A stretch of DNA of 64,000 bases, from the NCBI GenBank assembly GCA_949358305.1, contig OX442314.1:35769608-35833607 (forward strand), in the 5' to 3' direction. Of this stretch, positions 39,535 to 48,851 are shown in pieces. The translations under genes were made by a program, and so were the position numbers. The notes beneath the pieces were generated by a model. That model saw nothing but the letters and a program-made list of their open reading frames with translations, was not told where the DNA came from and searched no databases. The stretch comes from Strigamia acuminata (Eukaryota > Arthropoda > Chilopoda > Geophilomorpha > Linotaeniidae). Each line of letters starts with the position of its first letter. The first letter of the stretch is position 1.

Positions 39535-42500
39535 AGGCATTCCGTCAATGTACGAATTGCCTTGCGCATCTCCTCTTTGGATACTGGCTTGGGCGGCTGC
39601 GTGCATTGTCTCGCCCAATGTCCTATTTGACCACAGTTGTGGCAAGGTGAAGTTTCGGGCGTTAATTTGACACGTGGAGTTGCTTCAGGCATCTCTTCCG
39701 CTTTTCCAGTGTCCACTTTGGCCGGTTGCTTATCTTCCTCGGTGGGTTTAGCTGGCTCAGGCGGCATTGACGTCACCATTTCTTGCGGTGTCTTTCTTAT
39801 GTCCACCCTAGCGGCTTTCTTTGTTGGCGTTATCGTGTCTGGTACAGATTTTGGTTGAGTGGGCGGTTGATACTTCGGCGCCGTTGCATTACTTTTTGTA
39901 AAGAATGCTTGAGCTGCTTCTATCAAGTCGTCCACATCCTGTCGCGTTGGCAAGTTCATCTGATATAAAGTGTGTCCAGTTGGTTTACCGTCGTCGTCCA
40001 CGTCATGCACCCATTTTGCTGATGGTGTCATCGGAACTCTGGGTGGTGGGTGTGGTGAAGCTCCCGAACCTCTTGCCGTTATTACTTTAGTTTCCTTTTG
40101 ATTGGCCTGAAATCTTGAGCGAGGCTGCATCATTTTGGAGTTTGCTCTGGTGAATTCCAGTTGCTGTTGTAAGAAGTCCTTTCGCGCTTCTTGTTCCATA
40201 AATGGCAGATATTTTAAAAATGTTTCATCAATCAATTCTTGATTATCTCTAAGGAATTCTGCTAACTTCTTGAATGAACTTTCCACTGGTACGTGTGTGG
40301 TTAAAAGAACACTTTTAGAATACTCTGTTAGTCCTTTTCGAAACTGTCTGTCTATTGTCGAATCACTCTGATGATCGGGCAAACGTTTCACTAACTCCTC
40401 AGTTCTCTTTAAAAATTCTCTAATGTCTTCACCTGGCATTTGGTGCAAATCGTCCCAATATTTCATTAAAGTCTCTCCAGACTCGCCATATTCTTTGATG
40501 AATCCTGCTGCAAATTTATCCCAATTTGTAAATCTACTTTCGCAAAACCAATCTGCTGCTCCTCCCGTTAATGCCTTTGGAATTATTCTCTCCAATGCAT
40601 CTTGTGGATCGGCTCCATGGCTCCTTGCCAATCTTAGAATTTCATCCAGAAATTGTGTTCCTGCTAACCAACTGCCGTCAAACAAATCTGGATTTATTCT
40701 ATCCCACTTAATTTCACTTGCTCGCACTATGCGATGTACCCAATTGACTGCGCAATATTTTCTAATTTTCTTCTGCAAAGCTGCTTCCATTGCCTTTTGT
40801 CTTGCAGATTTTCCTGTCAACCCTTCTTGAATCTTGTCTGAAATAAATTTTTCTAGCCATTCTCTCCCCAACTGTGCATCTTGATCGTCGTCATGCATTG
40901 ATCCGCCTTGTCTCGATCTTGACCGACTGTGACTCTCCCTTGAGCCTCTACTTCTGTCTCTTGACCTGCTTCGATCGTGGCTCGAGTGATTCCTGTCCTG
41001 TCGATCACGATAAGAACCTCCCGGTGGTGGACCTCTGTCCCGACCTTGATCATGCTGTTGACGTGAGTTTCGTCCTTGGTAGTTCTGTTCGTTTTCTCTG
41101 TAAGAACCCCACTCGCTTCGACTTTGGTCGTAATTTTGACGAGAATTTTCTTCATTTCTGCCTCTTTCAAAAGGTTGACCCATCCTAATATGTTTACGAG
41201 GTTCTCTTTCGCGCTCTGGCGAATAATCACTTTCTTCGTGAAATTGTGCACCTCTTCCAGCTCCATGCTCGGGTGAATACTTCCTTTTTTCACGATTCTC
41301 AGCTGACTGTGCAGTGAAAGTAATTCCTCGTCCTCCACTTGTGTTGTCTAGGTTTACATTCCCTTCTCTATTCGCATCAAGTTGATCTTTTAATAATTCT
41401 TTGCTCAAGTTTTTCGGATAATCGCTTTTGTAATCCGTTCCTTCTGTTTCAGACCGCTTCCCTTGTCTTGACGGATCTCCCGGATTGCATTTATCTTTTC
41501 CTGGTGTGTTATATTTCTGATTTCGTTGGTCAATAACATTCAGCAAATCTTTATTTCTCGTGGGTGAAGCTGTTAATTTTTTGTCGTCTGGTGGAATTAT
41601 TCCACTCACTTTCCCCCTTCTGATTGGAGCTGACGAGTCTTCAATCACAAATTCTGTAGGAACTTCTTGTTGCGACTGAGAATACTGTAATTGCGCCAAA
41701 TATTTCATTTCCAGTAAAGCTTGCTTCGCTCTCTCTGCCTCTTCTTGAGCTTCGAGGGTCGTTCTACGCAAATAATCATTCTCATCTTGCACGGCTGTTT
41801 CCAATTTTGCCCTTTCTGCTTGGACACGCTTACGTTCTGTTTCCACACGTACTCGTTCAACTTCTATTTTCTTTCTTTCTTCCAGAAGGTTTTCGTCCAT
41901 TTTTCGCATAGCCTCCCTATGGCGCAAATCATCATCTTCCATCCTTTTCTTATCTAATAGCACTTGTCTCGTCATTTCTCTTTGCACATCCGCAAGTCGA
42001 GTTTTCCCGATATCCATTTGTTTCGTGATTTCGTTTTGTGCATCCGCAAGTCGAGCCTTTTCGACGGCCATCTGTTCCTGCACGTCTTTTAGCTGTTTAT
42101 CTAATGCTAATTTGAGTTGTTCACGATCTTTACGATGTTTTCTCGCATGACGATCTTCCATGTGATACTGCTTTATCAGCTGATCTTCTTGCCACCGTAA
42201 TCCGTGAAATTCTTTTGTTCTCCTCTCAGCATCTTCTACTGCTGCCGTTGCATCTGCTTGTGTTAGCGGTACGCCTTCTTCATATCTTCGTGCTGTATCG
42301 TCAACTGCATCTTGTGTCTCATTAAACAATTGCTGCATCCGAAATCTAACTTCACGTAATAGTTCACGTGTTGGTGACGTTGTCCCCGACGTGGAAATGC
42401 TTCTACTGGACGTTGGCGTCGCACGTCGACTTTCCAGTTCCTTCACACGTTTTCTTGTCGCCCTGACCATTGCCAATAACTCTTCTTTTGACCATTTATC

Positions 42501-42821
42501 ATACGGCTTACTGTCTTTGGACTTCACACTACTCGCTCGTGAATGTGTTGGAGTCACGTTATCTTCTTGCCGAAATTCAGTGGTTTTGGTAGGTGTCAGC
42601 GCAACATCTTTCTGAGTTTCTCCCGTCTGCATATCTTGCGTTAGTAAATTTGGCGACTGTTGTCCGCCCTCTGCGTGTCCATGTTCAGACTCAGTGGACG
42701 GTGTACGAGAGGGCATGAAAAAATATTCAGCGCCGTCCGCACCTGTCGCTCCTCCTCGCATCTTTGCACGACGTGAAGTACTCGCACCTCGTTGGCGTGT
42801 TCTGTCTTTCTTCGGTGGCAT
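39522..42821 (-). CDS. gag: gag: long Gag polyprotein with coiled coil, RS-rich linker, capsid and zinc knuckle
   Basis: An ATG at 42,821 opens 1,099 codons to the TAA at 39,522. Residues 1-40 are basic. Roughly 100-390 are strongly helical and charged, with repeated AEKARLADAQ-type units (a long coiled coil). Roughly 530-680 are rich in RS, RD and RE dipeptides (SRSRDRSRGSRESHSRSRSR). Residues about 690-880 look like a Gypsy capsid (WDRINPDLFDGSWLAGTQFL, ALTGGAADWFCESRFTNWDK). A CCHC zinc knuckle CHNCGQIGHWARQC is at 1060-1073, just before the slip site. Most Gypsy Gags are 300-500 residues, so the coiled coil and RS domain are unusual additions. The TAA is bypassed by the shift to make Gag-Pol. 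Confidence 0.95.
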   Translation of the reverse strand: MPPKKDRTRQRGASTSRRAKMRGGATGADGAEYFFMPSRTPSTESEHGHAEGGQQSPNLLTQDMQTGETQKDVALTPTKTTEFRQEDNVTPTHSRASSVKSKDSKPYDKWSKEELLAMVRATRKRVKELESRRATPTSSRSISTSGTTSPTRELLREVRFRMQQLFNETQDAVDDTARRYEEGVPLTQADATAAVEDAERRTKEFHGLRWQEDQLIKQYHMEDRHARKHRKDREQLKLALDKQLKDVQEQMAVEKARLADAQNEITKQMDIGKTRLADVQREMTRQVLLDKKRMEDDDLRHREAMRKMDENLLEERKKIEVERVRVETERKRVQAERAKLETAVQDENDYLRRTTLEAQEEAERAKQALLEMKYLAQLQYSQSQQEVPTEFVIEDSSAPIRRGKVSGIIPPDDKKLTASPTRNKDLLNVIDQRNQKYNTPGKDKCNPGDPSRQGKRSETEGTDYKSDYPKNLSKELLKDQLDANREGNVNLDNTSGGRGITFTAQSAENREKRKYSPEHGAGRGAQFHEESDYSPEREREPRKHIRMGQPFERGRNEENSRQNYDQSRSEWGSYRENEQNYQGRNSRQQHDQGRDRGPPPGGSYRDRQDRNHSSHDRSRSRDRSRGSRESHSRSRSRQGGSMHDDDQDAQLGREWLEKFISDKIQEGLTGKSARQKAMEAALQKKIRKYCAVNWVHRIVRASEIKWDRINPDLFDGSWLAGTQFLDEILRLARSHGADPQDALERIIPKALTGGAADWFCESRFTNWDKFAAGFIKEYGESGETLMKYWDDLHQMPGEDIREFLKRTEELVKRLPDHQSDSTIDRQFRKGLTEYSKSVLLTTHVPVESSFKKLAEFLRDNQELIDETFLKYLPFMEQEARKDFLQQQLEFTRANSKMMQPRSRFQANQKETKVITARGSGASPHPPPRVPMTPSAKWVHDVDDDGKPTGHTLYQMNLPTRQDVDDLIEAAQAFFTKSNATAPKYQPPTQPKSVPDTITPTKKAARVDIRKTPQEMVTSMPPEPAKPTEEDKQPAKVDTGKAEEMPEATPRVKLTPETSPCHNCGQIGHWARQCTQPPKPVSKEEMRKAIRTLTECLKNM

Positions 42822-42945
42822 TGTTAGTCAAGAAAATGACAGAGAAGAAAGAAACAGACTTTTAATGCTAAAATAATAAAAGATGGAGGTCCCTCAGTTA
42901 ATTCAAAACTTTTTAAGGTTCAAATCTAAAGGCCAGGCCCCCAAG
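42822..42945 (-). other. gag leader
   Basis: About 120 bases between the PBS side of the LTR and the gag ATG. It is A/T-rich with no upstream ORF of note. Confidence 0.6.
42931..42943 (-). promoter_or_regulatory. Primer binding site
   Basis: Two bases after the 5' LTR end the minus strand reads TGGGGGCCTGGCC. PBS sequences begin TGG because tRNAs end in CCA. The first seven bases equal the proline-tRNA PBS of murine leukaemia virus; the remainder does not, so the primer tRNA is unresolved. Confidence 0.7.
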
Positions 42946-44455
42946 TGTTGTGATCTCAAATGTCACCTTTGCAAATGAGATACAACGGGTTGCCACAACG
43001 GGTCTTATCAAAACCTGAATATTCTTCTAATATTCTAAACAGATAACTCCAAATGAGGAGAAATATTAATGATTAAATTAATACTCCTTCTCAGACTAAA
43101 ACTGACTGATAAATCTGGTTTTGTTAATAAAATACACTTTTGGTTGTTTTAAATGAATATTTGTTATTTATTCAGGGTGCAAATTGGGTGAATTATACAA
43201 ATAATGTTAAATTAAACAATACTACTTGAAATAATGCAAATCGTTAGTAATAATATGGAAAATAATAGAAACAATCTTCTCTCGCGGCGTGGCTGGCTTG
43301 CGACGTCGTGTTTCTCCTTTTGTTGCAGATGGCAACGAAAATAACTCGCAAATGGCGAGAATAGGGCCGAAATATTCGAAGAAAACGTGGTTTTCACACG
43401 TAAACCGGCTCTACTCACGACTCTGCTTAATCTCCTCCTCGGCGGCTGGCTGTTCAGGTAATTTCTCGGGCTTGAGAAATTCCGTGGCGGCTGGTCGTCG
43501 TGGTTCGTCTCGGGCGGCGTCTCGCAATTCGGGTCCCGTGGTGGTTCCGTAGGCTGCGGCGATGTCGTCCGTCTCTCGTACGTCTCACACAGTAAATCTC
43601 GTATCGCTACTCGATTTCTTCTTGATTAAACGCTCAAGGAGGCGCCCGCTTGTTAAAGTCCAAGGCTAAGACTCCCTTGCTCTGAGTGCAAAGATAAACT
43701 CCCAAATTGTTACACACAATTTGGCTTCAAAACTCTGAAATCTCAACTCAAATTGGCTGTTTGAGCAAGATAAATCTAGCTGACAAATCCTGTACAGCAA
43801 GACAAATATCTAGCTAATGAATCCCAATTAGCAAGATGAAACCTAGCTGCTTTACCCTATCAGCAAGGTGAATCCAAATTCCTTTGGTGCAGGATAATCA
43901 CAATCATATTATTACTGGGTTTGTAGAAACACTGGAGCAAAATATGACATGACTGGTACTGGTGAAAAGGAGACTTGAACTGAGGTTGTGGGAGCAATTT
44001 CTCCCAGAACTCCTAGGTGAATTGCACCACAACTCCTTATACGAATTTAGATTGCGCCATAACCCTTTATCCGGGAGCAGGATGCACATCCTGTGCACCA
44101 TCCAGGGCTGGTTGCTGTGGTGATTTTGCATCACCTGTTCTCATTGCTCAATGTGGTGCAATATTAAGTATGATTGAGAGAATAAAGAAATTAGTCTTTT
44201 TTATATAAGAAATAAAACATCAAAATATTTATTCTGCTTTTATTATACAGGAAAGGCTGTTTATATGGAAAAACGTAGTGATCTCTCTCTAATATTTCGC
44301 AATTTGGTCCTTTATATACTGTCAAACTCTTTAATCACCTCAACTTTCAGGAAAACACACTTAAAAATCACTTTTGCACACGATAAAATATTAAAACACG
44401 ATTTCAAAACTAAACGGTCCTTCAAATCTTCTCAGTGACCATCAGGGTCACTGCA
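42946..44455 (-). repeat. 5' LTR (in element orientation)
   Basis: 1,510 bases, TG...CA, three differences from its partner. On the minus strand TATATAAAG at 44,318-44,310 is a good TATA box about 140 bases into the LTR, which would put U3 at the 44,455 side. Two AATAAA signals follow near 44,220-44,240. Confidence 0.97.
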
Positions 44456-44940
44456 CGCTCTCGTTTTGTTGTTTTGGTTTACGTAAGTTAAGTTTTGCGT
44501 GTTTATTCACTTAGAATTCTGGCACCAAAATGTGAGGCTTGTTTTAAAGCTATGAAAATGCTTGTTTTATGGTTTTTTATTCAAATGTGGGATTTAAGTT
44601 TGATGTTTTGACTTATTATGTTTGAAGTGGCCATAAAAGCGCCGATTGTTTTCTTTGTTACTAAAGTTAAGTTTGAGTCCGACATTAGTACATTGTGCCT
44701 TCTATAAACAATGTACTAATTGATTATATATGATTTGTTATGAAATTGCATTTTTATTCAGGCTTAAGTAAAATTAAGCCTTCTGTCTGTTATTTGAAAT
44801 GAGATCTGTCGTCACCATTGTTAAGATCTCGTGTCATGTACTTTCCTATTGTTATCGGATATTTTTCCTCACTTGCGATTAAAAGCTCATGTTGAGAAGT
44901 CATCTCATATCTCTCTCTCTCTCTCTCTCCGTACGAAAAA
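44456..44940. other. Host sequence after the Gypsy insertion; CT microsatellite
   Basis: Begins with the CGCT duplication. A (CT)10 run lies at 44,910-44,929. Before the insertion this joined the sequence ending at 30,105, upstream of the possible gene at 29.0-29.7 kb. The minus ORF 44,790-45,050 crosses the microsatellite and is not convincing. Confidence 0.5.
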
Positions 44941-45063
44941 ATGCTTAAAATCAAGCAGAATGAAGAGAGTCTACGCGACTCTGAACGGGTGATTCGCACA
45001 AGGCGGATCAATGCTCCGGACCCGGAGCATTTTATAAAAGCCTTAAACATAGCAAAAATGTAA
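44941..45063 (+). CDS. Short ORF ending FIKALNIAKM
   Basis: ATG at 44,941 opens 40 codons (MLKIKQNEESLRDSERVIRT, then NAPDPEHFIKALNIAKM). The 3' end and the bases after its stop recur at 7,803 and 57,470, where FIKAVNTAKM is read. The repetition suggests a conserved C-terminal exon of a repeated gene. I do not recognise it. Confidence 0.3.
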   Translation: MLKIKQNEESLRDSERVIRTRRINAPDPEHFIKALNIAKM

Positions 45064-45159
45064 ATTCAAAGAGAAGAAACAAATTTGTCAAAATGGAGAG
45101 GGCGTTTTTATAAGAGAAAATACAACAGTAGTTTAGAGAAGCTAACTCAACGTTAAACC

Positions 45160-45336
45160 CTAGCAATTCGACTGAGACAAAACATCCATTTTAGTTTTGA
45201 ACAACTATTAATCTTGTTACTGATTTTGCTGTTAGGTTTTTCCATTTTTGTCAATTTTAAGATAACGGGAAAACTAATTGAAAGTGAGAGTAATTTTAAT
45301 TTACTGCGAGAAATCATAGCAAAAATCCCTTCTTAA
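45160..45336 (+). CDS. Small single-pass membrane protein, family copy 1
   Basis: The frame reads AIRLRQNIHFSFEQ, then a strong hydrophobic helix LLILLLILLLGFSIFV, then NFKITGKLIESESNFNLLRE and a stop at 45,336. Four copies occur in the window. The 46,858 copy has an ATG and is intact. Here the N-terminus is cut off by a junction to the 7.9-kb-type repeat. Confidence 0.4.
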   Translation, partial: LAIRLRQNIHFSFEQLLILLLILLLGFSIFVNFKITGKLIESESNFNLLREIIAKIPS

Positions 45337-45639
45337 ATTTTCCCGGAACCAAATACAAATACAAATTAAGTTTGTTAAATAAGTTAGTTAAGTGTTTCAC
45401 TTTTGCTATTTTGTTGTTTCCTTTGGTGATTTGGGTCTTCTTGGGTTTTTTAGATGTTGGTGCCTTTAAGAGCAGCCCAAATTGATTTGCTAGTTCAAAA
45501 GGACAAAAGCTTAAAGATTGAATTATTGTAAATTGGAAATTAAAATAGTTATTATCAAGGACTTGTCAAGTCCCTACAAGAAGCAAAAAGTGGAAGCATC
45601 CTACCCACACACTAATCAAATTTACAATTCAAGTGTTTG

Positions 45640-45905
45640 ACAGAACTGTATAGTAATTAGAACATATGAAATGCAGTCTTGCAGTACTCGAATATCGATT
45701 AATTTTCATTTTGGCAAATGCTACAATCATGCAGGCTTACAATACCAAATTTTATGCATGAAATTTCGTTTCTGATAAACGCTACACTCATTTAATAGAA
45801 TGCAGTCTTTCACAACACAATCCATTGTGTCAAATCCACAAAAAGTGAAACAAAAGTTTCCAAAAAAATAAGAGAGATTGGAACAGAACATGGAAACTTC
45901 AAACC
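45640..45905. repeat. Module C, copy 3
   Basis: Has ATGAAATGCAGTCTTGCAG, GGCAAATGCTACAATCATG and the ACATGGAAACTTCAAACCAG end, after which an ORF with a different sequence begins. Bases 45,340-45,640 match 47,060-47,320 and 53,985-54,290 with few changes (TTGTTGTTTCCTTTGGTG and others). Confidence 0.6.
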
Positions 45906-46142
45906 AGTAGTTCGAAGTCGTTTGATGCAACGATTGATCTCCCGGCAGGACCGACTGATTACGAGGTGCAAATATCCAAAAAGAAAGAAATAGAGGAGTT
46001 TCAATTGCGCGAATCGTACTGTAATTACCATTTGGTAGACACCCTATACGTCTCAGAACTTCGTCCCTGGAGATGTTCGGGGATCTTCCAGCGATATTCT
46101 GAAAATGTGGTCGCCGGTATTAATAAAAATTTTGTAAATTAA
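45906..46142 (+). CDS. Unrecognised exon ORF after a module C junction
   Basis: Starting where module C ends, the frame is open for 78 codons: SSSKSFDATIDLPAGPTDYE, then VQISKKKEIEEFQLRESYCN, then LRPWRCSGIFQRYS, ending VVAGINKNFVN and TAA. Low-complexity bias is absent and codon use looks natural. No second copy is in the window. The CAAACCAG just before it could be a splice acceptor. Confidence 0.35.
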   Translation, partial: SSSKSFDATIDLPAGPTDYEVQISKKKEIEEFQLRESYCNYHLVDTLYVSELRPWRCSGIFQRYSENVVAGINKNFVN

Positions 46143-46427
46143 GATCTGTGGTGTTATTTATTAAGTTTTTGGGATGAATTATGAAGTTTCTTCCACGACT
46201 AAATTGGTATTTGAATCGGTTCATGCCGGTTTTGGTTTTTTCAACCAAATTAAAAATAGCTGCTTTAATAGAATCAAAATAAATATTCTACTTTTACGAA
46301 ATTTTTTGTTAGTTTACGCGTGTTTTAATGTTTCGGCTTAATTTTTTACGGCAAAATAATGAAGATCAAACCGTATTGTGATCCTTTTGTGATATATGCC
46401 ACTAGTTAGCGCTGTGTGTAATACTGC

Positions 46428-46436
46428 TATATAAAA
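46428..46436 (+). promoter_or_regulatory. TATA box
   Basis: TATATAAAA lies 22 bases before the ATG at 46,458. The spacing is short, so transcription would start close to or even past the first ATGs. Confidence 0.35.
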
Positions 46437-46457
46437 TTTACAAGAAAATGTCATGTC

Positions 46458-46676
46458 ATGTCATCTGAATGCTCTTCGTCGATAAAGTTTAGAACCCCCA
46501 AATCGGACGCACAACACGAACGGAGAAAAGGCAAAAACACTGCCCGAATGTGGAGCAAAGTAAAATTTGTCATGGAGTGGCTCTTTCGAGTAATTATTGT
46601 TTGCGGATTCGTATATCTGCTCCGAGATCAGTTTAAAGTTCCATCCGCTAACTGCACCCCCTGCACCCCCTGTTAA
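46458..46676 (+). CDS. Small single-pass membrane protein
   Basis: The ATG at 46,458 opens 72 codons. Residues 1-30 are Ser- and Lys/Arg-rich (SDAQHERRKGKNTARMWSKV). Residues about 35-55 form a hydrophobic helix (MEWLFRVIIVCGFVYLL), followed by a short tail ending NCTPCTPC. A tandem ATGTC triplet at 46,448-46,460 puts ATGs in all three frames; the other two stop within ten codons. The basic-inside pattern suggests N-in, C-out. Not recognised; it looks intact. Confidence 0.45.
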   Translation: MSSECSSSIKFRTPKSDAQHERRKGKNTARMWSKVKFVMEWLFRVIIVCGFVYLLRDQFKVPSANCTPCTPC

Positions 46677-46740
46677 AATCAAAGACAACAGATTGAAATG
46701 AAAAGCAACAGAAATTTTTCTGCAAATAATTAGTACATAG

Positions 46741-47055
46741 ATGGTCCAACTGCGAGAGCATTACAGGATCGACACAAAAAAGAGGAAGAGTCAATTCACT
46801 AAAAAGCAGAAAACGTGTAAGTGACCATTTACAAGTAGATAAGGATGGATACAGCCAATGAATGCTATTAGAGGAATTAGACTGGCGAGACCAAATATAG
46901 ATTTTAGTTTTGATCAAGTCTTATTGATATTACTTTTAGGTTTTTCTATTTATGTCAATTTTAGGATAACGGAAAAACTAATTGAAAGTGAGAGTAAATC
47001 CAATTTGCTGGGAGAGATAGTTGAAAGAATCCCTCGAAGTTTGTTAAGTAAGTAG
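46741..47055 (+). CDS. Small membrane protein family, copy 2, with upstream mini-exon
   Basis: ATG at 46,858 opens 65 codons, NAIRGIRLARPNIDFSFDQV, then LLILLLGFSIYV as a membrane helix, then NFRITEKLIESESK and an end IPRSLLSK. It is the only copy with a clean ATG and no shift. Bases 46,741-46,821 hold a basic mini-ORF (MVQLREHYRIDTKKRKSQFT) ending at a consensus-like donor ACGT|GTAAGT, so the two may be exons of one gene. A four-base duplication (AATG) breaks an alternative start MDTAN at 46,846. Confidence 0.45.
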
Positions 47056-47319
47056 TTAAGTGTGTTTCACTTTTGCTATTTTGTTGTTTCCTTTGGTGAT
47101 TTGGTATTTTGGGTCTTCTTGGGTTTTTTAGGTGTTGGGTGCCTTTAAGAGCAGCCCAAATTGATTCGCTACTAGTCAAGAAGGACAAAAGCTTAAAAGA
47201 TTGAATTATTGTAAATTGGAAATTAAAATAGTTATTATCAAGGACTTATCAAGTCACTACAAGCAGCAAAGGGAGGAAACATCCTACCCACACACTAATC
47301 AAATTTACAATTCAAGTGT

Positions 47320-47604
47320 TTGACAGAACTGTATGGTAATTAGAATATATAGAATGCAGTCTTACAGTACTCTAATATTAATTATATTCCATTTTTGGCA
47401 AATGCTACAATCATGCAGGCTTACAATACCAAATTTTATGCATGAAATTTCGTTTCTGGTGAACGTTACACTCATTTAATGGAATGCAGTCTTCCACAAC
47501 CCAATTCATTGTGTCAAATTAAGGCACCAAAATCCACAAAAAGTGAAACAAAAGTTTCCAAAAAAATAAATAAGAGATTGAAACAGAACATGGAAACTTC
47601 AAAC
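47320..47604. repeat. Module C, copy 4
   Basis: ATAGAATGCAGTCTTACAG, GGCAAATGCTACAATCATG and the CTTCAAACCAG end are present. Immediately after, the sequence switches to the ATCGAGAGATGAAGGTGC start of the block Q tail. Confidence 0.65.
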
Positions 47605-48300
47605 CAGATCGAGAGATGAAGGTGCATTATGACCCTGCGCACTAGAAATTCAAAATCTTAAATCCGCACACAAACAAGATAAACTTTCAATAAAAATATA
47701 TAAAATCATTTTGAACAAACAAATTTGAATAGTAACACACCAGACAAGTGAAAAAAGTGATATTTCCTGATTCAAATGAAGATTAGGCCTAAAATAGAAT
47801 CCAAACATTTTCGACACTAAGAAATCAAGAAACATTAACTAAAACCAAACCATATGAGCCAAAATCCATTCGAAATCCAGGTCCTCGATCACACGAACAC
47901 AAACGAAAAATGAAGAAATTGAAAAATACCGAATCGAAGGAATCCGAGAGAAAAGAAAACAACGTACGAAAACGTCGCCCGAAATGGAATGAAGAGCACG
48001 CACACGTGACTGTTGCTGTGCCAACAATAAAGCATCGCTATCGGTTGGAATCAACGTCAGATCGTTAATAACTGTTTTTCCCACCAGGGCGTAGCTGCAA
48101 CTCTCCCCAAGACTGATGTACTGATGTCAGTCTGTTAAAGGTCTGGCTGAAGTTACCTTCTTCGTTTAAACATTGCATTTGGTCACATAAGAGTTAAAGT
48201 TAGAGTAGAGTTTAAGTTATTATTAAGTTTATTTGTAAAGGGCACTTACGATTAAGTTAACTAATTCAAAGTAGCTTGGTAGCAAGCTGTAGGATGTAAG
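47605..48300. repeat. Block Q tail plus module A
   Basis: 47,605-47,780 matches the last part of block Q. Module A (47,781-48,110) has GATTAGGCCTAAAATAG, CACGTGACTGTTGCTGTGCC and CATCGCTATCGGTTGG, so the CCAAT box is damaged here (CCGAT). The following TACTGATGTCAGTCTG and GTAGCTTGGTAGCAAGC match 480-620 and 63,447-63,615. Confidence 0.7.
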
Positions 48301-48425
48301 CTATAGATTCATAAACTTATGAAAATATTAGATTTTAAGTAAACTGTGATAATTCTAGACAGTTGTCAACACTGTCTGATTTCTAAATTTTGTTTGTTTA
48401 AATCTATTGGTGGATATTTCCTTAA

Positions 48426-48542
48426 ATGGAAATTCCCGATTTAATTAAAGAATTGAATTTAAAGCAAACATTGAGTTACTCCTTAAAATCCCTTGGATTT
48501 CTTGGGAATGGTCACTGCAAAAAGTTTTGCATTTCCAAATAA
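48426..48542 (+). CDS. Short ORF
   Basis: ATG at 48,426 opens 38 codons, MEIPDLIKELNLKQTLSYSL then KSLGFLGNGHCKKFCISK. No other copy is seen and no signal around it. The upstream stretch 48,300-48,420 matches 7,190-7,275. Low confidence. Bases 48,543-48,850 carry one further ORF (48,609-48,818) that I do not trust. Confidence 0.2.
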   Translation: MEIPDLIKELNLKQTLSYSLKSLGFLGNGHCKKFCISK

Positions 48543-48851
48543 CTTCGAGCTCGTGGCGGAAACAACCAGAATTGTGCCATTATTCCAACAAATCACACCC
48601 TAACTTACTTGCAATATACCACACAGCCGACAAACCAAGAGTTGCGACGGCGGCAGCACAACAGCGGAGGGGGCGTCGTTTTGAAAGAGCGGGAACAAGA
48701 AGACAACATATTAAAAATGCAATTGTTCAACAATCTACTAAACCTGTGCTTTCGCGCATGTCGTAATCCAAACCAGAGCCTTTGCGTCAATGAGTCAACG
48801 CCTTCCGCTCAGATATGAAGGTGCGCGATTACGAATGATCTCGCCTTTAAC

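Larger units (their letters stand above)
30106..44455 (-). mobile_element. Complete Ty3/Gypsy-class LTR retrotransposon, 14,350 bp
   Basis: Two 1,510-base LTRs flank an interior coding on the minus strand. In reading order: 5' LTR, PBS, gag, a short ORF in the -1 frame, pol (protease, RT, RNase H, integrase) in a further -1 frame, a 720-base spacer, two extra ORFs, PPT, 3' LTR. I saw three differences between the LTRs, so the insertion is young. RT-RH-IN order and the HPQANPVER form of the integrase motif place it in Ty3/Gypsy. Length is well above the usual 5-9 kb because of the long gag, long LTRs and the 3' ORFs. No disabling mutation was seen in gag or pol. Confidence 0.97.

Noticed and set aside
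44790-45050. 86-codon minus ORF across the CT microsatellite
   Set aside because: It depends on the microsatellite phase and has no homologous copy; the plus-strand ORF at 44,941 is better supported by a repeated 3' end.
48609-48818. Small Tim (Tim9/Tim10) protein fragment, because of CFRAC (CX3C) after a helix
   Set aside because: Only one CX3C is present, the flanks do not match the family and no ATG fits.
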